Shown: one piece after another, positions 35,787 through 46,712 of the stretch | How the letters are laid out: every line of letters starts with the position of its first letter | Numbering within the stretch: position 1 is the stretch's first letter | Assembly (NCBI GenBank): GCA_013398175.1 | Contig: VZRZ01002089.1 | Span: 1,268,203 to 1,332,202 of the forward strand | Origin: Climacteris rufus | Lineage: Eukaryota; Chordata; Aves; Passeriformes; Climacteridae | Direction: 5' to 3' | DNA length: 64,000 bases | Position numbers and translations under genes: made by a program | Notes under the pieces: model-generated | What the model was told of the DNA's origin: nothing | The model's input: the letters and a program-made list of their open reading frames with translations, nothing else | Database searches by the model: none

Positions 35787-36221
35787 TAGTTGCAGTGCCT
35801 CTGGGGGTAGCTGGCAATAAGCGGAAAAGAACCTTTCCTCGTCTCTTTACTTCCCTGCTTAAATTAAACTGCTGTGCATGAACTGAGCCAAGATCCTGCG
35901 GGAGCTCTGATGCAGACTCAGCTCGGTTCAATCAGAGACTGGGTGAAGCTGAGTCGCTTCTCTCAGGTCACGAGACCGCTGCTGAAGGCTCCGAGTTACT
36001 CACGCTTNGTAGCTGGCAATAGGCGGAAAAGAACCTTTCCTCGTCTCTTTACTTCCCTGCTTAAATTAAACCACTGTGCATGAACTGAGCCAAGATCCTG
36101 CGGGAGCTCTGATGCAGACTCAGCTCGGTTCAATCAGAGACTGGGTGAAGCTGAGTCGCTTCTCTCAGGTCACGAGACCGCTGCTGAAGGCTCCGAGTTA
36201 CTCACGCTTCTACCCGCGGCA
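35787..36221 (+). mobile_element. Family K LTR with internal U3 deletion and duplicated 3' part
   Basis: The first 20 bp (TGCAGTGCCTCTGGGGGT) match the start of the complete family K LTR at 58117, and the end TACCCGCGGCA matches its end. About 227 bp in between, including the TATA and AATAAA of the complete copy, are missing. The junction falls at the short shared word GCTG. The remaining 3' part is present twice: 35807-36007 and 36009-36209. The two are 201 bp each with about three differences, and one undetermined base (N) at 36008 marks the seam. The intact left boundary and target-site duplication are uncertain. The frames here are not genes. Confidence 0.85.
35807..36209 (+). repeat. 201-bp tandem duplication with an N at the junction
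   Basis: Units 35807-36007 and 36009-36209 are almost identical; by eye they differ at one A/G site and at TG versus CA in AAACTGCTG/AAACCACTG. The N at 36008 occupies the position of the C that follows the second unit. Confidence 0.92.
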
Positions 36222-37066
36222 TGTAGTGACAGTAATCCATTGCCATGGCCAACTGTAAATGTTTCTTTATCTTAATGATGGAGCCGGATTGTGACTGTCA
36301 AGTATGTCTTCATGCTTCCAAAGGTGGAAAACCATCTAACAGGTTTTTCCCAGTATAAAACTGGCTTTTATAGTGCAGTATAAAGCAGGAATTCTTTGTT
36401 ATCTCCGGTGTCCTGTGGGACTGCACATGTTACCTTTTTGGTATGTTGTTTTCAGAAGTTCTGCAGGATGAAGCAGAGCTCAGGAGGAATACTAAAGAAC
36501 TGAAAAGAAATTAAAAATAAAACAGACAAATCTATGTTGCAAGTCATTATAGAAAAAATCCATCTGCTTTAAAGAACAAAAAGAAGAAAACAAGTCTCTT
36601 AATTGGGCTGATTTATGGTGAAGTTATAATTTGAATAAATGAGAGAAGATGTGTTATTTTGCTAAGAGGAAATGGCTATGCCCCCATTAAGAGCAATCTT
36701 ACTTTTTTGATTGATAGGTTAAAGAAGAACTGGCTGGAGAAGATCAGGTGAGCCACTAGATCACTGTGTACTTGGCAGGGAGAAACAGGTTTGTCCTGCC
36801 AAGAGCATCTTTATAGACAAAAGTGTTATCTATTGTTAGAACTTGGTGAGATATTTCAGAAAGAAGAGTATGTGCTGCTTTAAGTTACATAATGACAAAC
36901 ATCAAGTGACTTAGAATTTTTCTGTGGAAAAGCATCTTCAGAGTTATTTGAGAAGCCACTAGGTATTCTACCAGCTGTCATGGTCCAAGTTTGTGTCCAG
37001 GTTTGAGTCTATGAGGTGTGTACAGTAGTGTTATCTAAATAGGTAGAATGAGTGAGGAAGGAATTG
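36222..37066. other. AT-rich sequence with no recognised feature
   Basis: No repeat or exon recognised. Confidence 0.45.
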
Positions 37067-39600
37067 TCATAGAATCACAAAATGGTTGGGGTTGGAACGA
37101 CCTCTGGAGGTCATCTCGTTCAACCACCCAGACTGATCTAGTGGGGCCGGAGCTAGTTGCCCAAAGCCCTGTTCAGATGTCTTTTTAATATCTCCAAGGA
37201 TGGATACTCCAACCTGTGCTATTTCTCAGCTACCCTCACAGTGAAAAAAATATTCCCCGATGTTCAGACATCAGCTCCTGTATTTCAGTTTGTGCCCATT
37301 GCCTCTGGTCCCATCACTGGTCACCACTAAAAAGAGCCTGGCTCCATCTTCTTTGCATCCTCTCTTTAGTCATTCATATACCTTGATAAGATTCCTCTGA
37401 GCTTTCTCTGCCTAGGCTGAACAGCACCAGCTCTTGCAGCCTTTTTTCATAGGTGAGAGGCTCCAGTACCTTAGTCATCTTTGTGGCCCCTTGTTGGGTC
37501 TCATACTAAAGAGCCTGGAACTGGTCACAGCACTCCAGGAGAGGCCTCACCAGTGAACAGAGGGGAAGAATCACCTCCCTTTATCTGTTAGCAATACTTT
37601 GTCTAATGCCAAACAGGACAATCTTCTTTGCTGCAAGGGCACAGTGCTGGCTCATGTTCAACTTGGTGTCTGCCAGGATTCCTGGGTCCCTTTAAAAAAG
37701 GTTGAATTCCAACTGGGTGGCAGGAAATTGCTTATCCCTGGGTGCAGGATTTGGTGCTTCTTCTTGGTAAAATTTGTGAGGTTCCTGTAAGCCCATTTCT
37801 CCAACCTGATGAGATTCCTCTGCATGGCAGCAGAACCCTCTGGCATATCACCCAGTTCTCCCATTTTTGTGTCATCCTCAGACTTGTTTAGGGTACACTC
37901 TGCTCCCTCATCCAGATAATTAATATTTTGGGGAAAAAAAAAAAAAAGGGTGCTAGTATTGACCCCAGGGGTACACTGCTATTAACTGGACTCCAATGAG
38001 ACTTTGTGTCACTGATCACCACTCTCTGAGCCTGACCATTCAAGGAGTTAATAACTCACTTCACGGTCTGCTTATCCAGTCCATGTATCAACAGCTTGTA
38101 TGTGAGGATCGTATGGGAGATTGTGTCAAAGGCCTTACTGAAGTACAGGCAGACAATATACACTACTCTCTCCTTGTCCATCAGGCTAGTAATTTCATTG
38201 TAGAAGTTTAACAAGCTGGTCAAGGGTGATTTCCCCTTAGTGTACTCCTGACTACTCCTGATGATTTTCTTGTTTTTAATGTACCTGCAAATGATTTTCA
38301 AGATTAGTAGTTCCATCACATTCACAAGGATTGAACTGAAACGGAATGACTTGTAGCTCCTCGTGCTTCCTTGCCCTTCTTAAATTAGGAGTGACATTTG
38401 CTTTCCTCCAAGTAATGCTCCCAATTGCCACAATTGATAAAAGATGATCAAGAGTGGCCTTGCAATGACATCTGCCAGTTTCCTCAATACTTGTGGGTGC
38501 ATCCCATCAGGATCTGTGAACTGAGGTATGTTCAGTTTGCTTAAGTATTCCCTGACATCTTCCTCACTCCAGCCTTTACCTGTGGTCTCTTTTTTTTTTT
38601 TCGTCCAGACGGGCCTCCTGACATTTTTACCTGACTGTATTTGTTAGAATAGAATACTTGAGCTTGGATGAGGTGATCCTTGAAGAGTAACCAGCTTTCT
38701 TGGGTCCCCCTTTCCTCCAGAGTCTTATCTCACAGGACTCTTCCAAGCAGATCTTTGAAGAGGCCAGAGTCTGCCTTCCTGAAGTCCAGGGTTGTGAGCT
38801 TGTTTTTCACTGTCCCCTCTGCCCTGAGGAACTTTATCATGGTCATTGCCACCAAAGTTGCCTTTGATCTTCACATCCTCAACAAGTTCGAACTTGTTGG
38901 TGATACGAGAACCAGCAGACCACCTCTCCTCACTGGCTCATCTTGGAAGAGGAACTTACCATTGATGCATTTCAGGAATCTCCTAGACTCTTCAGCTGTG
39001 TTGTCCCTTTAGCATATATGAGAGTGGTCAAAGTTTCCCCCTGAAGACCAGATATTGTCCTTCCTAAAGAGACTCTATCCCTCCATTGCCACACTCTAGT
39101 CATGGGTGCCATCCCACTATGTTTCCCCAGTCCTAGTAAGATCAAAGCCCTGGACCTGCACAAAGATCTTTAACTTGTCATGTGTATTCCCCGTAATTGC
39201 ATACATTAGTGTACAGGCACTTTAGAGAGGTACTCCAGCATGCTGAGCTCTTGGAAAGAGAACTACTTCTGGGATAGTCAGAAGGGTAGAAAAGCTTCCA
39301 CAGTCCTCACAAAACATCCAGGATCCTGGCCCCTGGAGGGCAAAAAATATATCTAGATGGTTGACAGTTGTGTGTCTCTTGCCCCTGTAGTAGCTTCTCG
39401 TCAACTTTTTTGAGCATTAACCTATTTTGCCTTTGTAAACACTTAGATGTGTCAGGACCCTTCTTTTTTGTACCAGAAGTCACCATCTTCCATCCTTCAC
39501 TTTCTCCAGAGGTTGCATGTATCGTGATAGTGGGGCTTCTTCAAACTGTTGAATCTCAGAGAAGATGCTGTCTCTCTCCTTTTCACATTCTCTGATGATG
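37067..39600 (-). mobile_element. CR1 LINE, longest copy in the window (endonuclease region, reverse transcriptase, 3' end)
   Basis: The CR1 3' terminus is at the left (CATAGAATCACAAAATGGTT, GGAACGACCTCTGGAGGTCA). Minus-strand landmarks follow at 37300-37500 for the end of ORF2. The frame 38325-38056 holds CLYFSKAFDTISHTILTYKL, the conserved AFDxVSHxIL block of the reverse transcriptase. At 39163-38972 an eroded endonuclease-region match (CRSRALILLGLGKHSGMAPM) is seen. A poly-T tract at 38590-38601 and a poly-A at about 37935-37948 interrupt the copy. Sequence 39240-39600 lies where the ORF1-ORF2 junction region is expected and is assigned with less certainty. Many frameshifts and stops make it inactive. 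Confidence 0.88.
38056..38325 (-). pseudogene. Broken CR1 ORF2: reverse-transcriptase fragment
   Basis: This frame of 89 codons corresponds to the middle of the CR1 reverse transcriptase, around the conserved block with FSKAFDTISH and ending at GLDKQTVK. In an active element this domain copies CR1 RNA into DNA. Frames break on both sides: the FADD-containing part expected downstream is not continuous, and the upstream endonuclease part is in another frame. The first methionine is internal to the original protein. Confidence 0.8.
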
Positions 39601-42600
39601 AACCTTGCTACATTCCATAAAGGAAATACAGAAACAGAGCACCCATTGTGCTCAGAATCCCATTGTCATATGTTCTTTGTGTCTTTCGAAAGCTGAAACA
39701 GAGAAGGAAACTACAGGTAGGAAGAAAGGTACACTTTTAAAAATGCTTAAGTGGAAAAGTCCCTCAAATATTAGTGGCAGGTCCCTACAGAGTAACTTAC
39801 AGGCATATCTACATTCGCATTGAATAATTTTATGGCAGAAATAGTAAGGTATACTAAAATGTTATCCGCCAAAAAGTAAATAAAAAGTGCTCATTCTCTT
39901 TTAAACAAAGACTTAATAAACAGATTATGCCAATATATTTAGTCAGTACAATTTAGTCTTGTTTGAATTGGCAGGAAAGTACCTATTGCCTAGGGAGTTA
40001 TTGTCAAACATCAGAATACATATGACCTCAGAGATTACTTAATTTATAAGCATTTATGGACTGTACTTAAAGAAGTCACATTTCTCTAGGAATATCTTTA
40101 AAAGATTTTTTCATCAAAGCTACCTGTGTTTCTTCTTCTCAGAGTTTATTATGTGGATGGGTATTTATCCTATCAGTAGCAGCAAAGGGTAACAGGTTGT
40201 TGTTAAGTCTGTTGGGATTGATGGTTACTGGGGATGGGAAAAGTTGATTAATTAACCATGTTAGTGAACATTTAAAGCATTAATTTTCTTTGGCTGGCTG
40301 AAATATGTTACTAAAATTCCTTGAAAACTCTGTAATCTTAAAGCAAAAATGTATTTAAACTGGCTTTCAGCTAGAAAATAAAAGACCAGCCAAAGCCCCA
40401 GTGATCTGGATGCCACAAATTATAGCACTAATTACTGCCCTTATTTTGCCACTTTCTTCTCCCTACTATAACATAAAGTAACAGAAAAGAGTTGATGTAG
40501 GCTGATTTCACAAATTCTTCTGAAGTTCTGAGAAGCAGTCAGCATCAGGCTGCAGAGGGACCACAACAGAACAGAGTGGAGATCCTGCTCATACCACAGA
40601 AATTGCTCTCAAAGCATATTCATGAAAACTTGGTTTTGACATGGGGGAACTTTCAAAATTTAGGGCAGGCAAATTATTAAGTAGCTCAAGACAATGAATG
40701 GAAAACAAGTATAATACCAAAATACTGAACAAGGTACATATGATGCTCCTGTATAGAAAAACAACCTTAAAAAGAGAAGACAGCAGTACAGAAGGAACAT
40801 AATTTTGACCTATGTAGAAAACTATATCAAAAACTCCATATAAAAAGAATAATTTTAAAAGCTGTAGTAAAAGAATAAAATAAGCATGACATACTCTGAT
40901 GCAGCTAATGCAAAAATGAAGCCTATGTGTTACACATTTGAAGAAAAATGAATTTGGTTTGCAGTTATGTGTCAGAAGCCAAAAGGGCTAGTGCAAGTAC
41001 AAATCTTTAGCCTCCTGGTTTGATAAAAACTTCCTTTTATACAGGTAACTTTTCCTTTAGAATACATATGCCCTATTGCTTTTCCTTATTCTTGCTTCTG
41101 ACTTTTGACTGAATGTGCTACAGTATGTTGAAAATACTGTTGATCAATGGCAATTTTAAGGTAAAAATAAAATATAAGCTTTCCATGCAAGTCACAGACA
41201 TAATAATCCTGTAAATGCTGTGAAATCTTTATGGCTAAGACCCTTTTTAATAAAATAGTTGAGAATTTTTTCTGCAAAGTGAAGATCTTTGAAATTGTGT
41301 TTAAAGTTTTAGTGTTCCTGATAGAAAAACCTCCAGGAGAAATGATTACTTGCCTCCCATGTTCTACAATCATTGTACTAACAGATCCCTAAATGTTAGA
41401 TAAAAGGTTTTCATAAATAATATATACAACTACATATTTGCCTTAGATATTGCCTTTTAAAATTCTGGTAGTTATTCACCACTTGCTCGAGAAAATATCT
41501 CTTTGAGTAGATGTTTGAAGCTGGTAGGCAGGGGTTTTCACTGGTTTCAGTTAAACATGTAGTCAAGATATACTTTCATATTCATGTTTTTCACAGTTTT
41601 TGTCTATGTTACCACAGAATAATTTTAAAGCTTAAGTATGAGAGATTTTTTTTTCCTTATTATCATTACATTGTATTGTTTTGTTGCCTTGGAGAAAATA
41701 ATAGAACAATCATATACTATTTTTGCCATTCTCTAATCCTTCCTATATTCCTGAATGTATATAGTGTTATTAAAAATTATTACTTACTACTCATGGATGT
41801 AAAATAAGCCCTTTTCAAAGTTTAGACCCACTTTCATATATGAATCTTACATAATAATAAACCACACTAATTTTCCAAGCTTTTGAAAAACATGTTGATT
41901 AAATATTTTTAACAGTTTAAATAAACAAAAGCTATTGTTAGATGTAAAATGGGGATTTTAAAGCTGGATATTCAGCTTAGTCAAATAAATCGTGCTATCT
42001 CTTTCATAAGATAAATGTGTTTTTTTCATATTGCATCTGCATTTATAATCTCAAAACTTCTTTTGCCCTTACACTATATAATTAAATACAAAGGAGGCCA
42101 ATATATGTGACTTATAAATGGCACTGATTAAGATCAAGAATGTGGTCAACTGTCTCAGTTTCTAGGCAGTAGTTTGTTAAGCCATAGAAATACAAGCGCA
42201 TTTAGTCAAGTGATTATACCCATATTTACCAAAAATATACAGCAAAATTTCTACAAGTAAGTATAGAGAAACTTCTCTGAACAAACACTGCACTTGTAGG
42301 GTTATTTAATTTAACACTTGATCATTATTGAATAATTATTAACATATTTTTTAAATTGTTTTGCCCTTCTGGCATGTGCAAAATTCATATAACATTGCTT
42401 ATTGCACCTTCACCATCACAGAGAGGTATTTGAATTTTGCTTTAATAAAACTGAGCTATTTCCTTACCACTTGAAGCTTGCTACAGATTAGTATGCTTTC
42501 ATTAAAAATCTGTGTGATCAAATCTGCTTAAGTCTGTTTCTCTGATTCTCCACCCTTTTGCATGAAAGTTGATAACACGAGTAGATAACACTGAAAAGCA

Positions 42601-43560
42601 GTCATAGTACACATTTGAATCAACTTTGCCATTCAGAGTGAAATATTCTTATTACAATGTTAGTGAAGATCCTCATGTTAGCTTACACATGTGGCATAAA
42701 TTTGATCCCTGTGTAACCCAGGGGTGTTACAGCATAAATAAACATAGCCTACAGCTTGCAAAGTGCATTTTTTTGTTAAGGGAAGAACAAAAAAATGTTG
42801 AGCTCTCAAATGAGGAAGCCTTCCTGGGAACATTTCTGGTATCTAAAGCTGTCACTGATAGCCATCTGAAAAAAAGATGAAACTCCTGAAACATTTCATG
42901 GTACTCTTGTCCTCGGGGTTAATGGGAAAGGGCAAAGGACTTCAAAGCAAGTTGCTAAGTGACAGACATATGGAAAGGTTTCTGCATTTCAGAAATCACA
43001 TGGAAACAAAGTGCACCTTGGCAGCAGCAGTTCCAGATGATTAAGTTTGGCATAACTTACATCAGTAGGTACAAAGCTATTGAAGAATGACAGGTACAAT
43101 GCGTATAGATTTAATTACAGCATTCTTCTGGTTTCAGACTTTATGAAAAAAGGATTTGTATAGGAAATGTACTTTTGAAATCATGACTGCTAACTGCCCC
43201 CAGGTATGTTCCATTTAGGTGGCAGGTGCAACATGGCTGAGGTAGATTGGTTTAGAGATCATCTAGCAATAGATAGTAGATGTCTACAGTGACAATTACA
43301 TTCACCAGGGAGCAAACTTAGGCACTGAACCCTTGTTTGTCCGTACTGCTTAATTGTCAGCTTGCTTCCCAGCTATCATACAGATCATTGCAATCACCTT
43401 TCTGTCAGAAAAGAACCAGTAGTGTTTCTGTATTTGGTCTTAAAAAACAAAAAAGAAAGAAAAAAGGAAAAATAATAAAAAAGGAAAAGCTAGCACTATT
43501 CTGCACTACTTTCATTGTTTCTTCTTTCCATAGGGCTGCTATACTACCCCTGTAACACCT
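39601..43560. other. AT-rich non-repeat DNA with no recognised feature
   Basis: About 4 kb in which no transposon, RNA gene or exon was recognised. The frames at 41086-41373 and 41511-41807 are typical of AT-rich chance frames. Confidence 0.45.
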
Positions 43561-43561
43561 G

Positions 43562-44276
43562 TGTCATGGGTTTAAAATAACTCACAAAAAAAAATTATCT
43601 GAACATTTATGATTGAGAATAAGAATTTGTGAGAGAAATATTTTGAGGCAAACATCAGGCTTAGCTTAAAATTATAAACTATTTTTATTAACAAAATTAG
43701 CAAAAATGTTTAAGTAACAGAATAAGTACAAAGCACCTTAGTTTTCTCCTTTTCCACTCACAGTTCTTATTTCTTTACCAAACACGCAGCAATACACACA
43801 TGGAGGAGATTTTCTTTGTTATACTATGGAATGCCTTTTCCTGCAGGGAATATAATCTTCTTTACTGTGTTTTAATAGTGCATGAGGTAGCATTCCGCCC
43901 AACCTGCTACCATGTAAAAACCCTCCCCTGAATGAGTGCAGTCATCCCAAGAACTGACTTTGTGTGGGCCAGGAGTTAAGGATGAGTTGTTCTAATGTCA
44001 GAAGCAAAGGTTCTCTTTTTCCTTTGTCTTCTTCTGTTTCTAACATCAAGAGTTTTTGTTCTCTGTTTAAGTCTTCCGTTTGCTCAGTATAGCTTTTGCT
44101 CTCTCTATCCCCCCATGCATCTCATGAATCTTAGGGAAAACCAGTTTAATTTACTGTAATTTTACCATGGCCTGCAGAAAGGATCCAGTTTTAATGTCTG
44201 AGTCTCCCCTCCCCCTCCTCCTTTATCAAACATGTGGTCCTTCTCTCATGATCACTTCTTTTCTCCAAACCAAAGG
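43562..44276 (-). mobile_element. Probable LTR, family C, minus orientation
   Basis: The left end TGTCATGGGTTTAAAATAA reads on the minus strand as an LTR 3' end (...TTTAAACCCATGACA). A minus-strand AATAAA lies about 122 bp inside it (plus-strand TTTATT at 43684-43689), the spacing seen in the other LTRs here. The minus strand also has a TATA-like ATTATATTCC near 43848. The right end is placed where the minus strand reads GGTTTGGAGAAAAGAAG, a plausible decayed start, but no clear TG or target duplication is visible. No internal viral genes were seen. Confidence 0.6.
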
Positions 44277-45175
44277 GAGAAAATAAAAGGGGAAAGAACT
44301 TGTTGCCCCAATCACCAAAGTTAATGAGTTTTTACCAGCCTAGGAGGAACTTCCACGAGATCTTTGCAGCGTTGAGAAAAGTCAATTCAGTTCAGATTTT
44401 ATGTTGGGGAATTGCTCCATGCTTTTGCTGCCATCCACGTGGCCCCCACCGCCACCGTGTAGCAGTGTCCATTGCTGCGGATGTTACCAGCATCATGCTG
44501 GGTGTCAAGAGAAAGTTCTGCTGCCACCAGCTTTGCTCCTCCGCTTGTAACGCAGCTCGTGAGTAAAAGCAGCTATACAAAATAAAGTTTGTCGCTAGCC
44601 AGATGGAAGTAGATCAACTGTGCATGGGTCCAGCCTGTCCCATGGCCGTGCCACATGCCCGTGGCCCTGGCAGCCCTGCGCGGCTCCAGGCTTTTTTGAC
44701 CCTGGTGTGGTGGCCACAGCTCCAGTGTGGCTGGCTCCAGTCCTGGGCCAGCCCAGAGGGGCCCAGTGGAGCCTGGCCACATGGATTTGTGCCGCCTCGG
44801 CCCGGCCTGCCCTGCCGTTTCTCCTCTGGGAGGACAGGAAACAGCCCATCCTTAATGCCTTCTCCTGGATGTGTCATTGCAAAAAGCGAAACTTGAGCTG
44901 TCTATTGGGTTTGGGGTATGTCAGTCCTTGGAGCTCTACAGGACTGGCTCTTTTTGCAAAGAACTACTCCTAGGGCTCTGCCCCTCCCCTTCTCAGTTAG
45001 AAACAAAGGAAAAAATACCTCATGTAAACCAGCACAACGTGCTTGAGCACCCAGCATGTGCATTTTATTGTGCTGTTAAAACATAGCTCTGGTGGCCTGC
45101 AACACACTTTTCATGCTGTATCAAGCACTCTGAACTGAAAAAGCATAGGAACAAAATTTACACTGTAGAGGGCAC
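44277..45175. other. Unclassified GC-rich island, possibly part of a retroelement
   Basis: The stretch is much richer in G and C than its surroundings, most strongly at 44620-44840, with several CpG dinucleotides. A plus-strand AATAAA occurs at about 44579-44584, just before the GC-rich part. Open frames exist on both strands in nearly every phase, as expected for GC-rich DNA, so none was accepted as coding. It lies between the family C LTR and a CR1. It could be LTR-associated sequence, a decayed retrogene or a CpG-island remnant. Confidence 0.4.
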
Positions 45176-45700
45176 TACAAGCAGTGTGCTCAGGTGGCCA
45201 AGGACAATGGCATCCTGGCCTATATCAGCAATAGTGTGGCCAGCAGGACCAGGGCAGTGATAGTCGACCTGTACTCAGCACCGGTGAGGCCACACATCAA
45301 ATCCTGTGTCCAGTTCTGGGCTCCTCACTGCCAGAAAGATATTGAGGTGCTGGAGCATATCCAGAGAAGAGTAAGAAAGCTGGGAAAGGGTTCAGAGGAT
45401 AAGTCTTGTGGGGAGCATCTGAGGGAGCTGGGGCTGTTTAGCCTGGAGAAAAGGAGGCTTAAGGGGGTCCTTATTGCTCTCTGTAACTACCTGAAAAGAA
45501 GGTGTAGCCAGGTGGGGGGCAGCCTCTTCTCCCAATGAACAAGTGGTAGGAGAAAAGAAAATGGCCTCAAGTTGCACTACAGGAGGTTTAGATTTTAGTT
45601 TAGAAAATATTTCTCCACAGATTTATCCTATCAAGCAGTGGAAAAGGCTGCCCAGTGAAGTACTTGAGTCATCATCTGGTATCTAACATAAGCCATTTGG
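45176..45700 (+). mobile_element. CR1 LINE fragment, ORF2 C-terminus and part of the 3' region
   Basis: From AGTGTGCTCAGGTGGCCAAG the plus strand encodes CR1 ORF2 C-terminal landmarks: [40 protein letters not shown] and [20 protein letters not shown]. It continues into the untranslated region (GGAAAAGGCTGCCCAGTGAA) and fades near 45700 without the terminal repeat. Confidence 0.93.
45194..45538 (+). pseudogene. CR1 ORF2 C-terminal fragment, still open
   Basis: A frame of 114 codons runs uninterrupted through the last part of CR1 ORF2, from just after the reverse-transcriptase catalytic region to the natural C-terminus near SLFSQ. It lacks all catalytic residues because the copy is 5' truncated at about 45176. 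The methionine at 45194 is internal. The frame is a leftover with no expected function. Confidence 0.85.
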
Positions 45701-46141
45701 TCTAAGGTACAGGAACTGGTCCTTGAAGCCTTGCATTCAACAGTCTGGAAATTACTGTGATAGCCTTTTGAGACCATTCACACTACTTCTACAAAACGTC
45801 TTAGAGCAAAGTCATGGTGTATTTCTGTGAAAGGGGCTATGCATATTAACTATAATTAATTTTTTTCTTCAGAAATTTTCTGGACTTTTCTCAGAAATTA
45901 AATAAAGGAGGCTTATTTTTCTCTTCCAGAAAAGTACAGATTTCTTCTGAATGTCTTCCTTCCTTTAAGGTGTTTTTTACTCCACTCACTGGCACCAGGG
46001 CATATAAATCCATCACAGAGGTATTCTGAAACTGTTTATTTCCCCTTATTCTCACTCTCTGTAAAACTCTGGTAAAAGCCATTGATAAATAAATCAAAAG
46101 TACTGGCATTGCCTGAACCCCACTCCATCTTCTTAAAATCA

Positions 46142-46707
46142 TGTTGTGGGTTAATTTTGGAAGGCAACTAAGCCCCATGTGGCCTCTCACGCACTCCCCC
46201 ACAGTGGGATGGGGGAGGGAATCAGAAGGGTAAAAATGAGAAAACTCATGAGTCAAGATGAAAAAAATTTAATATGGAAAGCAAAACCTGCACTTCAGTA
46301 TAATAAAATTAAAAAAAATTGATACTTCTCATTGGCAAACAGGTATTCAGCCATTTTTCAGGAAAGTGGGATTTTATTACACCTGAATAATTACTTGCCA
46401 TCACTCTTTCTTTTCTTCCTCCACCTTTATAAGCTGAGCATAAGCCCATATGGTGTGGGATATTCCTCTGGTCATTTGGGGTCAGCTGCCTCAGTAGTGT
46501 CCTCTCCCAAAATCTTGTGCACTCCCGACCTCCTCACTGGTGGGGTGTGTTGGGAAGCAGAAAAGGCCTTGATGCTGTGAGAGGACTGCTCAGCAATAGA
46601 TAAAACATCCTGGCTTTATCAACACTGTTTTCAGGATAAATCCAGAACACAGCACCTTACAAGCTGGTATGAAGAAAATTAGCTCCATCCCAGCTGAAAC
46701 CAGCACA
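46142..46707 (-). mobile_element. Solo LTR, family D (ERVL-like), 566 bp, minus orientation
   Basis: On the minus strand the element starts TGTGCTGGTTTCAGCTGGGA and ends CCACAACA-like, so the termini are TG...CA. A minus-strand TATAAAG is present (plus-strand CTTTATA at 46425-46431). The sequence corresponds to an LTR type I know to be widespread in neoavian genomes. Its landmarks are AGAAAAGGCCTTGATGCTGT, ACTGCTCAGCAATAGATAAA and ACTAAGCCCCATGTGG. Flanks AATCA (46137-46141) and GATCA (46708-46712) are a 5-bp duplication with one mismatch. There is no internal region, so it is a solo LTR. Confidence 0.9.
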
Positions 46708-46712
46708 GATCA

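Noticed and set aside
35874..36258. Two near-identical frames of about 60-70 codons
   Set aside because: They are the same piece of LTR read twice because of the 201-bp duplication.
44573..44973. Several overlapping frames on both strands in the GC-rich island
   Set aside because: GC-rich DNA lacks stops in all phases; no frame stands out and none has a recognised motif.
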